Source: a virus. From it: 37,271 nt of DNA. The stretch lies in IMG/VR virus record IMGVR_UViG_3300021960_000216, positions 1 through 37,271 of that record. The stretch is one strand, 5' to 3'. Below are positions 17,111 to 26,095 of this stretch, one piece after another. The translations under genes and the position numbers were made by a program. The notes under the pieces were generated by a model, which worked only from the letters and a program-made list of their open reading frames with translations, did no database searches and was not told where the DNA came from. Position 1 is the first letter of the stretch, and every line of letters starts with the position of its first letter.

Positions 17111-17884
17111 ATGGCAACAAAAACAAAGCAACCAGTGGCTTTTGAAACCAACTGGGAAATTAAAGATAGAACATACGTATTAAAAGGTAACAAAGCACCT
17201 ATTACGTATACTTTAGCATCAAAACATCATAGTAGAAATCCATTAATGTGGTTTGACGAAGAAAAAGGTTATGCTAGAGAATTGAGATATGCTTCAAATC
17301 AAAAATCACCATTTCGTGATGAGCAAGATGGGTTTTCAACATTAAAGCATATTGTATTTAGAAATGGTTCATTATTTGTGCCAAAATCAGATCAAGCTTT
17401 ACAAAAATTATTATCAATATATCATCCCCAGCTTAATTTAACATACTATGAAGTTGATGCTGTGGCTGAAGCTAAAGATGATTTGGAAGATCTTGAACTT
17501 GAAATTACAGCATTAATGCTTGCAAAAGAATTAGATATTGAGCATGCTGAAGCTGTATTAAGAGTTGAACAAGGTTCTGCGGTGTCTAAAATGACGTCAT
17601 CAGAAATTAAACGAGATCTATTGTTATTTGCTAAAAGAAGCCCAGAAACATTTATTGCATTAGTTGAAGATGATAATGTTCAGTTAAGAAACTTTGCTAT
17701 TAAAGCAGTTGAAGCTGGTATTATTAATCTTTCAGGAGATCAAAGATCTTTCCATTGGGCTAGTAATAACAAAAAACTAATGTCAGTTCCTTTTGATGAA
17801 AATCCATATTCAGCATTTGCTGCATATTTGAAAACTGATGAAGGTGTTGAGGTTTATAAATCTATAGAAAAGAAATTAAAATAA
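17111..17884 (+). CDS. Conserved structural protein next to the capsid
   Basis: 257 aa. The N-terminal 110 residues are beta-rich (WEIKDRTYVLKGNKAPITYTL, given as conserved style; LMWFDEEKGYARELRYA; NQKSPFRDEQDG). Residues about 125-200 are helical and acidic (DDLEDLELEITALMLAKEL; SSEIKRDLLLFAKRSPETF). I recall proteins with the same WFDEEKG / QKSPFxDEQDG pattern right after the capsid gene in Bacteroidota phages; their role is unknown to me. A head decoration, vertex or head-completion protein would fit. It is set off from its neighbours by an RNA hairpin on each side, so its level could be tuned separately. The leader is four TATTA-like repeats running into the ATG, with no Shine-Dalgarno. 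Confidence 0.7.
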   Translation: MATKTKQPVAFETNWEIKDRTYVLKGNKAPITYTLASKHHSRNPLMWFDEEKGYARELRYASNQKSPFRDEQDGFSTLKHIVFRNGSLFVPKSDQALQKLLSIYHPQLNLTYYEVDAVAEAKDDLEDLELEITALMLAKELDIEHAEAVLRVEQGSAVSKMTSSEIKRDLLLFAKRSPETFIALVEDDNVQLRNFAIKAVEAGIINLSGDQRSFHWASNNKKLMSVPFDENPYSAFAAYLKTDEGVEVYKSIEKKLK

Positions 17885-17892
17885 ACCACCAA

Positions 17893-17927
17893 TAGTGATA
17901 GGGTCACTTCGGTGGCCCTTATTACTA
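17893..17927 (+). terminator. UUCG-tetraloop hairpin
   Basis: GGGTCAC (17901-17907) pairs with GTGGCCC (17912-17918), one G-U pair, around a TTCG loop, an exceptionally stable C(UUCG)G tetraloop. The stem extends through TAGT (17893-17896) with ACTA (17924-17927) and the A/T bases between. The downstream bases are A/T-rich but not a pure T-tract, so it may be a weak terminator or an mRNA-stabilising hairpin at the 3' end of the preceding gene. Confidence 0.75.
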
Positions 17928-17942
17928 TAATAAATAAAAAAT

Positions 17943-18626
17943 ATGGTTAGTGTAGATACGGTATACCAAAGAGTATTAGCTATTTTAAATAAAGAAAACC
18001 GAGGATATATGACTCCCCAGGAATTTAATCTTTTAGCTAATCAAGCTCAATTAGAAGTATTTGAGCAATACTTTTATGATTTGAACCAGTTTAATAGACT
18101 AGGTGAAATTACAAATGAGGCTGCTAATATAGTGAGCAACATAAAAGAAAAAATTAACTTATTTAAGACTGTAGTTACATTAAGCAAAACTGGTAATGCT
18201 TTTTCATTGCCATCAAACATGTACCGTCTTGGCACAGTATATTATAATGATGCTATTGAGGTTGATGAAATTGACCAAAATGAATATCTTTTTATAAATT
18301 CTTCTCCATTAACAAAGCCAAGTACGAAAATTCCTGTATATATACGTAATGGTAATAATATAACAGTATATCCCGCAACTATATTGAGCGGTATTAAATG
18401 TACTATTATAAAAACCCCTGCAAATGTTGAATGGGCATATCAAAATGTAAACAATGTTGCATTATATGATGCATCTGCGTCACAAGATTTTGAGCTTCAT
18501 GAATCAGATGAAACTGTTTTAGTTTATAAAATATTGAGTTATGCAGGATTAGTTATTAAACAGGCAGATATAAGCCAAATAGCTGATCAAAAAGATGTAG
18601 TTAAAACTCAAAAAGAAAAATCTTAA
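17943..18626 (+). CDS. Ring / head-tail connector protein
   Basis: 227 aa. It begins with a helical segment MVSVDTVYQRVLAILNKENR and TPQEFNLLANQAQLEVFEQY (22-41), a plan shared by connector or 'ring' proteins that sit under the portal in crAss-like and other podoviruses. The middle is beta-rich (FSLPSNMYRLGTVYYNDAIE, about 79-98; KIPVYIRNGNNITVYPA), and the end is helical and basic (VVKTQKEKS). It is the first gene after the UUCG hairpin and lies 3 bases before a second connector-like gene. Its expected job is to seal the DNA-filled head and join the tail. The assignment rests on gene order and general plan. It could equally be called a tail-tubular or gp4-like protein. Confidence 0.65.
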   Translation: MVSVDTVYQRVLAILNKENRGYMTPQEFNLLANQAQLEVFEQYFYDLNQFNRLGEITNEAANIVSNIKEKINLFKTVVTLSKTGNAFSLPSNMYRLGTVYYNDAIEVDEIDQNEYLFINSSPLTKPSTKIPVYIRNGNNITVYPATILSGIKCTIIKTPANVEWAYQNVNNVALYDASASQDFELHESDETVLVYKILSYAGLVIKQADISQIADQKDVVKTQKEKS

Positions 18627-18629
18627 TAA

Positions 18630-19523
18630 ATGGCTCTAGCACAATATACCCCTAAAGAATATTATAGTGGCGATAATAAAGGCTACTATCAATTCGTATC
18701 AATAGATGATATAGTAAGTAATTTTATTGTTTCACACGTGGGTGACGATAAAATTATAAAAAAGGCAAAGCGTACTGAAGTATTTTACCACGCTCAGCGA
18801 GCTATGCAAGAATTAAGCTATGATACAGTTGATAATGTAAAGGCTATAGAGGTTGAAGTGCCACCATCATTGTCTATTCCAATTCCACATGATTTTGTAA
18901 GCTATGTTAGGCTAACGGCTGTTGATAATGCTGGTATTGAAAGGCCATTAAAACCCGCGGATATTACCTCAGCGCCAACTCCAATATTACAAGATAGCGA
19001 TTATAATTATTTATATGACAATAATGATGAGCTTTTAATTGCTACAGAATCTGAAGCTATCAAAAAATTTCAAAAAACTGATCAATATAAAGGAAATTCA
19101 ATAAACCCTACTGAAGAAACTTTTTTGGAAGAAGGCTATGGATATAATGTTGATTTTGGCAAAAGATATGGTATAGATCCTCAAAGAGCAACAAAAAATG
19201 ATTTATTTGTAATTGATCAAAGAAGAGGTTTAATATCTTTTAGCAATGGGGTTAAAGGTAAAATAATTATATTAAAATATGTATCTGATGGATTAAATAT
19301 TGATGGTGATTCAAAAATACATAAATTTGCAGAAGAAGCTGCTTATAAATTTATAGCGCTTGCTATTATGTCTGCTAAGGCCAATATACCTGAATACCAA
19401 ATTAATAGGCTTAAAAAAGAAAAGAAAGCAGCAATGCGTTCAGCTAAACTTAGATTAGCTAATTTAAATATAGAAGATTTAACTCAAATTATGCGAGGTA
19501 AATCTAAACAAATTAAACACTAA
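18630..19523 (+). CDS. Tail-tube / second ring protein (P22 gp4-like position)
   Basis: 297 aa. Features include YHAQRAMQELSYDTVDNVKA (about 51-70), VPPSLSIPIPHDFVSYVRL, GYNVDFGKRYGIDPQRATKN, LISFSNGVKGKIIILKYVSDGL, and a C-terminal helical stretch rich in Lys/Arg (RLKKEKKAAMRSAKLRLANL). The 'helix bundle, beta, helix' plan and the conserved-style IPHDFVxYVR motif are like the tail-tubular proteins of Bacteroidota podoviruses. It lies between the first connector and the giant gp10-like protein with gaps of 3 and 2 bases, the usual order of ring 1, ring 2 and tail stabiliser. The protein probably forms a ring around the exit channel. A large acidic insert near residues 120-170 (QDSDYNYLYDNNDELL) has no clear parallel that I know. 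Confidence 0.65.
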   Translation: MALAQYTPKEYYSGDNKGYYQFVSIDDIVSNFIVSHVGDDKIIKKAKRTEVFYHAQRAMQELSYDTVDNVKAIEVEVPPSLSIPIPHDFVSYVRLTAVDNAGIERPLKPADITSAPTPILQDSDYNYLYDNNDELLIATESEAIKKFQKTDQYKGNSINPTEETFLEEGYGYNVDFGKRYGIDPQRATKNDLFVIDQRRGLISFSNGVKGKIIILKYVSDGLNIDGDSKIHKFAEEAAYKFIALAIMSAKANIPEYQINRLKKEKKAAMRSAKLRLANLNIEDLTQIMRGKSKQIKH

Positions 19524-19525
19524 AT

Positions 19526-22500
19526 ATGTCAGAGCTTAAGCATGTTTTCACGTCCGGAAGGATGGATAAAGACCGTGATGAAAGACTTATAAAAAACGGT
19601 TCATATAGAGACGCTCTAAATATACAAATATCTTCTTCAGAAGGCAGTGATGTTGGGGCATTAGAAAATGTATTAGGTAATGAAAAATTATCCGAGCTTG
19701 GCTTAACTAATGGCAAAACTATTGGAGCTATTGCTTATAATTTAAAAGATAAATTATATTGGTTTGTTACTTCTGACAAACTTGATGCTATCTATGAATA
19801 TGATGAAAAGCAATCTGTTGTAACTCCTATATTATTAGATAGTAAAGAAATTAAAAATATTGAATTAACTGGTATTTCTATAGATTCTAATATAGATTCT
19901 GAATTAATATTAAGAGATTACAATAGTAATGATATTTTAGAATTATGCGGGGCTGCTGCCTTACCTATAATAAAAAATCAAGAAGCATTAATAAATAATA
20001 ACATCATATTAACCTGTGATGATCCAAATATTAATATTTCAATACCTAAAAATACCGTAATAAAACTTGATGAAAATTCAGATATTGTATTTAAAAATAT
20101 AATATATGATGGTATTAAATATGGAAATATTGATATTAATGCTGAAATAACTAAATCTGGCGTATTAAATTTTTCAAAAAATAATTTAATTACCGGAGTA
20201 AATATAATTGATGATATTCTTTTTTGGACAGACAATCTTAATGAACCAAGAAGAATACATATTCCTACATTTAAAAAGTATACCGCGCTAACAGAAAGCG
20301 ACGATACAAAAGTTGAGTATACAGTAAAAAATCCTGAAACTAAAGAATCATATAAAGAAAAGCGCCCATTTAATGAGCATGATATTACGGTCATTAGAAA
20401 AGCACCAATGGCCGCTCCCTCTATGGAATTATACGATTCTGCTGGAACAGGAATAGTTAATATTCAAGAGGGGCTAAATCTTTACGGTTTTAATATTGGC
20501 GATATAATAGAAATAAAAAATAGAGCAACAAACCCAAATTGGAAAGTTGGAGATTTTGTAAATATAATATCGTTTGACGGGCAAATTAATTTAACAGCTA
20601 ATGTAAAAAGCATTACTAATGATTTAGCAGAAAATAAATTAATCCAATTATCTATATCTACAATAGAGGGCGATATTGTAAATGAATCAACTCAATATAT
20701 AATTGAACTTAAACAAAAAAAGCCTTTATATGAGCTTAATTTTGTAAGATTTGCTTACCGATGGAAATATAAAAATGGCGAATATTCTGTTTTTTCACCT
20801 TTTACAGAACCAGCGTTTATTCCAGGTATATTTAGATATGACGGCAAAGAAGCTTTTAATTATGGCATGGTTAACAGGCTTCAAAGAATATTATTAGGAG
20901 ATTTTGATAAAGGGGATGATACAGTTGAAGAAATAGATATATTATTAAAAGAAGGCAGAAACCAAAATATATATACATTAAAAACTGTAAAAAGATTAGA
21001 TTTTGAAGATGTATTTGAAATAACAAAAGAACAAATACACTCTGTAGTGCCTAATGATCAATTATTAAGACAGTGGGACAATGTGCCTAAAAGAGCCAAA
21101 GCACAAGATATTACCGCCAATAGGATTGTATATGGCAACTATTATCAAAATTATAATGTTTATAATAACCCTGAATTTAATGTAGCATTAAAAACAAGAA
21201 CAGATAATTATAAAAGAACTATAAAATCTGATAGAACGTATCAATTAGGGGTTGTCTATATGGATGAATATAATAGACAAACACCAGTTTTATCAAATGA
21301 TTCCGCTACATTTAAAGTAGATAAATTTAATTCTACTATAAGAAATAAATTTGAAATAACTTTAAACAATGAACCACCAGCTTGGGCTAAGTATTTTAAA
21401 TACTTTGTAAAAGACACTTCTGGTGAATACTACAATTTAGCGGCAGATAGATTTTATCAAGACACTGAAAATGGATTTACTTATATATCTTTTCCATCTT
21501 CTGATAGAAACAAAATAACAGCGGAAAATTATTTAATATTAAAAAAGAAGCATGGCTCTAATGACCCTATATTAAATGATGATAATAGATATAAAATAAT
21601 TGATATATTTGCAGATGCCCCCGAATTTATAACTAATCGAAAAAGAAATATATATTCAATAGGGGATATTATTTTTACAGATGACTACTCTGGCGCAGGT
21701 GGTGGCGATACTATAGTAAATAAAGAACAAATTGGAGCTGCCGGTGGTGCGCCTTATCAGGATTATGCTGTTTTTCAAATGAAAAAGGCAGTAAACGGTC
21801 AAGATGGTGGCAATGGCGTACCATTAGCCGATGCTAATGAATTAAAGCCTGGTAGATTTATTCAATTTACTTTTGGAGATAAATCCTCAAAAACATATGA
21901 AATAAAATCTGTCCAACAGCATCCATCTGGAAGTAATGAAGTTAAAGTAACGGTAACAGAGCCATTTGGCGAAGATATTAATATTATATATTCTAAAGTT
22001 GCCCCATATAATTTAGGAAATGATGGTGATAATTTAGGAGTTGGTATTAATATATTAGAAACATATTCCGCTGCTGGCGATAAGGAATTTGATGGAAGAT
22101 TTTTTGTTAAATTAAAAACTAATAGCACACTTACTGATTCTATTGTAAAAGAAACTGTTGGGGGCAAATCTTATTTAGCTAAAATTGGTATACCTTTAAA
22201 TGGTATATACCCAAGAGAATACGACAGCTATAGAAATGATAATAATTATAAAAATTCTGCTAGATATAAAAACTCAGCTCTTACAGATCCTCCAAATCAT
22301 TTTATAGTATCAGACGGTGGGTCAACAAGTAATGGCTCTACCCCTGAAACGGGAAAATATACTGTATTTGGGAATTTAAAATATAATATTACTTTAGAGC
22401 AGTCTACACACAGAAATGATGCTGACTTTGAACAACGCATAAAACAAATTAAAGTTGGTGATTTTGTTAGGTTTAAAAATGATGATGGTACATTACATCA

Positions 22501-25500
22501 CGATACTATTTATGAAATAGGCGCTGTAAGAACTCACGATAAAACAGATCAAAAGCAAGGTAGTACTAAAAACCGTACTATTAAATGTATTTCATTACAT
22601 TTTATAAATGAAAATGGCGAATTTAAAGAACTTGACAAAGCTGTATGTACAAGAAATCAAAATACTACAGGTAATGAGCCTATAATGGAAATTCTTCAAG
22701 AATTAAATGAAGAAAATATTTTAATTAAAGATCCTGCAATATTTGAAACAGAACCTATTGAGCAAAAAACAGAGCTTGATATATATTATGAAACTGAAAA
22801 AGCGTTTCCTATTGAGCTACACGGTTTTCCACAAGGGATTGAATGGTATAATGCGATTTGTTTTGGAAATGGCGTAGAGTCAAATCGTATTAGAGATGAC
22901 TTTAATGCAATATTTATTAGTACAGGAGTTAAAGCATCAACAGTATTAGCCGAACCTTTTAAAGAAGAACATAAATTTAATAGTTTAATTTGGTCTGGCA
23001 TTATTAATTCAAGATCAGGCACAAATCAATCTAATCAATTTAATATGGCTAATGCCATAACGAAAGATTTATTACCATCTTATGGTAGCGTGCAAAAATT
23101 ATTTGCAAGAGATTCTGACTTAGTAATATATTGCGAAGATAAAGTTGTTAGAGCATTAGCAGATAAAGACATACTTTATAATGCTGACGGAAATGCTAAT
23201 ATTATTGCTAGTAATAAAGTTATTGGCAATGTTGTTCCATTCGCTGGTGAATATGGTATATCTACAAACCCTGAATCTTTTGCTGTATATGGATTTAGAG
23301 CATATTGTACAGATGCTAAGCGCGGAACAATATTAAGATTATCCGGCGGAACAGGCGGCGGCGATGGGTTAACGCCTATTTCCAAAGCTGATATGGACAA
23401 CTTTTTTAGAGATAGATTATTTACAAACACTGGCTATTTGATAGGTAATTATGACAATAGAAATTCATTATATAATATATCATTTGAAAATTTAGATACA
23501 GTTTGTTTTGATGAAAATGTAAATGGTTGGGTTACAAGAAAATCATTTATTACAGAATGGGGTATATCTTTAAATGATAAATTTTATAGCTATGAAAATG
23601 GCGAGTTATGGGTGCATGATTCCGCTAATGTAGATAGAAATAATTTTTATGGTCAACAATATACAAGTAAAATTGAGTTTGAAATTAATGACGACCCGTC
23701 AACTATTAAAAAATATAAAACTTTAGGATACGAGGGTACTTCAGGCTGGATTGCCAATATTCAAACTGATCAGCAAAAAAGTAATCAAATAACATTTATA
23801 GATAAAGAAAATAAATTCTTTGCAAATATTAATGGTGAAGAAAAAACATTATCAAATATAGATGTTAAAAACATGTCAGTGCAAGGGATCGGACGATCAG
23901 TAAGAAGAGCCGGAGAAGATGACTATTTAGATCAACTAGGTGAAGTTTCTAATACTACAGCAACGTTTAGATTAATACCAAATATATCTTTTATTACTTC
24001 TAATGATGTAGTAAAAACACAGGCTCCTGGTACTACAATATCAACAATTAAGTTTATTATATTTCCTCAAAATGGATATAGAATATTTGCACAAGACTTT
24101 TATCATAAAGATATGGAGTTTGTCCAAACAGGCGAAAATGTGCAAGCTATATTAACATTAAATACTGTACAGCCTAATTCAGATACTTTATATACATACA
24201 ATATATTTGGTAAAGCAAATAAATTGCCAATTACTGTTTCTGGTAATTTTACAATATCAGGATTTAATTTTAATTTGAATACAGCAAATACTGGAACATT
24301 TGAAGTTACTGGCGGGTTTGGAACTGAACAAATAATTGCTGAAAGAATAGTAACGGCAGATGAAGGTTATTTTATTCAACCTCAAAATATTACTGTTAAT
24401 AATATTAGAATTAGAATAAATAAAATAAAATTATCTGAATATAAATATAAAATAGTTGAATCTATATTTATTCCTAAAAATAACACTACATTAGATTATA
24501 CAGTATCAATAGTACTTTCAGAAGAAATAATTCCAGACCCAATACTAATATCTAGGGATATAAATACCGATGATTTATTAAGTGAAAAAGAAAGTAGAGA
24601 TTTTACAATATTAGGAGAAGAAAATGCATCTTTTGAATTAAAAGTTTCTGATACATCTAATGTTATTTATGAAGTAATAAAAACTTTTGACTCGTCTGGA
24701 AAAATTGTATTACCAATATTATTTCCTGCTGGCAATACAGCGGAAACGTATACTATATCGATAAATGCACTACAGGGCACTGATTTTGGCGATAATTTTG
24801 GAAGCCAAACAATAACTATAGAAAGATATGCTAGATCAAGAAAATCTGTAACATTGGTTGTTTCTTATTCTAGTTCTATAAATGATAAAATAAAAATAGA
24901 GGATTATAGAGGTGAAAATTTTTCAAATGAAAAAATTGATTTTACACTTACTTTACCAGCGGGCACTTATGTTACAGAAAGAGAGTTATTAAATTCAGAT
25001 GTTGATTTTGGTGATAATGAAAATAGCGCTTCTATGACATTTGAACCAATGAGTTTTGATGCTGTAAATACTAATGAATTAACGATTATAGGATATTTAA
25101 GTATTAGTGAATTAATAGCTGATGAAGTATATACATTAGATGTATCTTCACTTGTTGGTAAAAATATAACTACTACTTTTAATGTATCTGCTTTAGATAA
25201 AAATGGGGCATCAACTGGTAATTTTACCGCTGCGGCTACAACATATACAGTTAGTGGTGGTGCAGGAATCACTGTAACACCGACTGAAACAAATTATTTC
25301 TTTGATTTGACACCAAGCTCTGGATATATATTTGAAGATACAATAACTGCAGATGATTTTGAATTATTAGATAGTTCTAATGTAAATGTATTAAATACAT
25401 ACGCGGCAAATAATGAATTATTATTGAAGAAAATTGGGTCTAGTATAAAAATAGGATTTAAAACTAGATCTTTTATACAGCCAGATTCAAATAATACATT

Positions 25501-26083
25501 TACACTTTATCCAAAGCCAGGAACATTAACTAAGGCCGTGGTTGTTACTGAAGTTGAATTATTAAACACAATATTAAAAATAAGAGCTTGGTTTGATGGC
25601 GATGATCAATCTAATGCGCCAATTGGATCTAGAATTTTAGCTTCATTTAATAATGCTAGTTCTAAAACACTCAGCAAATCATTTTCAAGTTTTGATGCTA
25701 CTTCACAACAATTAATACAGTTTACACTTGATCTTACTAAAGAAAAAGATATTGCTGTAATTGATCCAAGTGAATTTATTGATTCAAATTTATTTAGTTT
25801 TAATTCACTAGATTCAGAATACACATTAGCAACTTCAGGTACATATACTACACCAGCAGGCGGAAGTGTTACTGTTACAGGAGGATTAGAATACAACGCG
25901 GCTACCTATATACTCACAATAAATCTTTTGGTTGATTTAGCTAGTGATACTTCAATAAGTATCGTTAAAGGCGATTTAAACATTAATTTATTAAGTGATA
26001 AATATTATGATGGTACTAGTTTAAAAGATAAATATACAATAGTGTCAATAAAAGAAACTGATTGTACCGGTTTTAATGAATAA
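19526..26083 (+). CDS. Giant tail stabilisation protein, P22 gp10-like, with Ig-like extension
   Basis: 2185 aa. The N-terminus has FTSGRMDKDRDERLIKNG, RDALNIQISSSEGSD and GALENVLGN (about 8-52), the opening of the P22 gp10-like 'stabilisation' or muzzle proteins in crAss-like and marine Bacteroidota phages. Further family-style blocks are NRIVYGNYYQNYNV (about 533-546), LGVVYMDEYNRQTPV, LPSYGSVQKLFARDSDLVIY, YGISTNPESFAVYG (from 1243) and RGTILRLSGGTGG. From about 1470 to the end the protein is a series of beta-rich, Ser/Thr/Asn-rich segments that look like several Ig-like domains (for example FTILGEENASFELKVSD). The core closes the portal and builds the tail tip; the extra domains may contact the cell surface. 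It is much larger than P22 gp10 (472 aa). No enzyme motif found. Confidence 0.75.
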   Translation: MSELKHVFTSGRMDKDRDERLIKNGSYRDALNIQISSSEGSDVGALENVLGNEKLSELGLTNGKTIGAIAYNLKDKLYWFVTSDKLDAIYEYDEKQSVVTPILLDSKEIKNIELTGISIDSNIDSELILRDYNSNDILELCGAAALPIIKNQEALINNNIILTCDDPNINISIPKNTVIKLDENSDIVFKNIIYDGIKYGNIDINAEITKSGVLNFSKNNLITGVNIIDDILFWTDNLNEPRRIHIPTFKKYTALTESDDTKVEYTVKNPETKESYKEKRPFNEHDITVIRKAPMAAPSMELYDSAGTGIVNIQEGLNLYGFNIGDIIEIKNRATNPNWKVGDFVNIISFDGQINLTANVKSITNDLAENKLIQLSISTIEGDIVNESTQYIIELKQKKPLYELNFVRFAYRWKYKNGEYSVFSPFTEPAFIPGIFRYDGKEAFNYGMVNRLQRILLGDFDKGDDTVEEIDILLKEGRNQNIYTLKTVKRLDFEDVFEITKEQIHSVVPNDQLLRQWDNVPKRAKAQDITANRIVYGNYYQNYNVYNNPEFNVALKTRTDNYKRTIKSDRTYQLGVVYMDEYNRQTPVLSNDSATFKVDKFNSTIRNKFEITLNNEPPAWAKYFKYFVKDTSGEYYNLAADRFYQDTENGFTYISFPSSDRNKITAENYLILKKKHGSNDPILNDDNRYKIIDIFADAPEFITNRKRNIYSIGDIIFTDDYSGAGGGDTIVNKEQIGAAGGAPYQDYAVFQMKKAVNGQDGGNGVPLADANELKPGRFIQFTFGDKSSKTYEIKSVQQHPSGSNEVKVTVTEPFGEDINIIYSKVAPYNLGNDGDNLGVGINILETYSAAGDKEFDGRFFVKLKTNSTLTDSIVKETVGGKSYLAKIGIPLNGIYPREYDSYRNDNNYKNSARYKNSALTDPPNHFIVSDGGSTSNGSTPETGKYTVFGNLKYNITLEQSTHRNDADFEQRIKQIKVGDFVRFKNDDGTLHHDTIYEIGAVRTHDKTDQKQGSTKNRTIKCISLHFINENGEFKELDKAVCTRNQNTTGNEPIMEILQELNEENILIKDPAIFETEPIEQKTELDIYYETEKAFPIELHGFPQGIEWYNAICFGNGVESNRIRDDFNAIFISTGVKASTVLAEPFKEEHKFNSLIWSGIINSRSGTNQSNQFNMANAITKDLLPSYGSVQKLFARDSDLVIYCEDKVVRALADKDILYNADGNANIIASNKVIGNVVPFAGEYGISTNPESFAVYGFRAYCTDAKRGTILRLSGGTGGGDGLTPISKADMDNFFRDRLFTNTGYLIGNYDNRNSLYNISFENLDTVCFDENVNGWVTRKSFITEWGISLNDKFYSYENGELWVHDSANVDRNNFYGQQYTSKIEFEINDDPSTIKKYKTLGYEGTSGWIANIQTDQQKSNQITFIDKENKFFANINGEEKTLSNIDVKNMSVQGIGRSVRRAGEDDYLDQLGEVSNTTATFRLIPNISFITSNDVVKTQAPGTTISTIKFIIFPQNGYRIFAQDFYHKDMEFVQTGENVQAILTLNTVQPNSDTLYTYNIFGKANKLPITVSGNFTISGFNFNLNTANTGTFEVTGGFGTEQIIAERIVTADEGYFIQPQNITVNNIRIRINKIKLSEYKYKIVESIFIPKNNTTLDYTVSIVLSEEIIPDPILISRDINTDDLLSEKESRDFTILGEENASFELKVSDTSNVIYEVIKTFDSSGKIVLPILFPAGNTAETYTISINALQGTDFGDNFGSQTITIERYARSRKSVTLVVSYSSSINDKIKIEDYRGENFSNEKIDFTLTLPAGTYVTERELLNSDVDFGDNENSASMTFEPMSFDAVNTNELTIIGYLSISELIADEVYTLDVSSLVGKNITTTFNVSALDKNGASTGNFTAAATTYTVSGGAGITVTPTETNYFFDLTPSSGYIFEDTITADDFELLDSSNVNVLNTYAANNELLLKKIGSSIKIGFKTRSFIQPDSNNTFTLYPKPGTLTKAVVVTEVELLNTILKIRAWFDGDDQSNAPIGSRILASFNNASSKTLSKSFSSFDATSQQLIQFTLDLTKEKDIAVIDPSEFIDSNLFSFNSLDSEYTLATSGTYTTPAGGSVTVTGGLEYNAATYILTINLLVDLASDTSISIVKGDLNINLLSDKYYDGTSLKDKYTIVSIKETDCTGFNE

Positions 26084-26095
26084 AATATTAATAAT

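Noticed and set aside
25588-25608. DGDD stretch in the 2185 aa protein as a polymerase active site
   Set aside because: FDGDDQSN lies in a beta-rich Ig-like region and lacks the surrounding DxDGD polymerase context.
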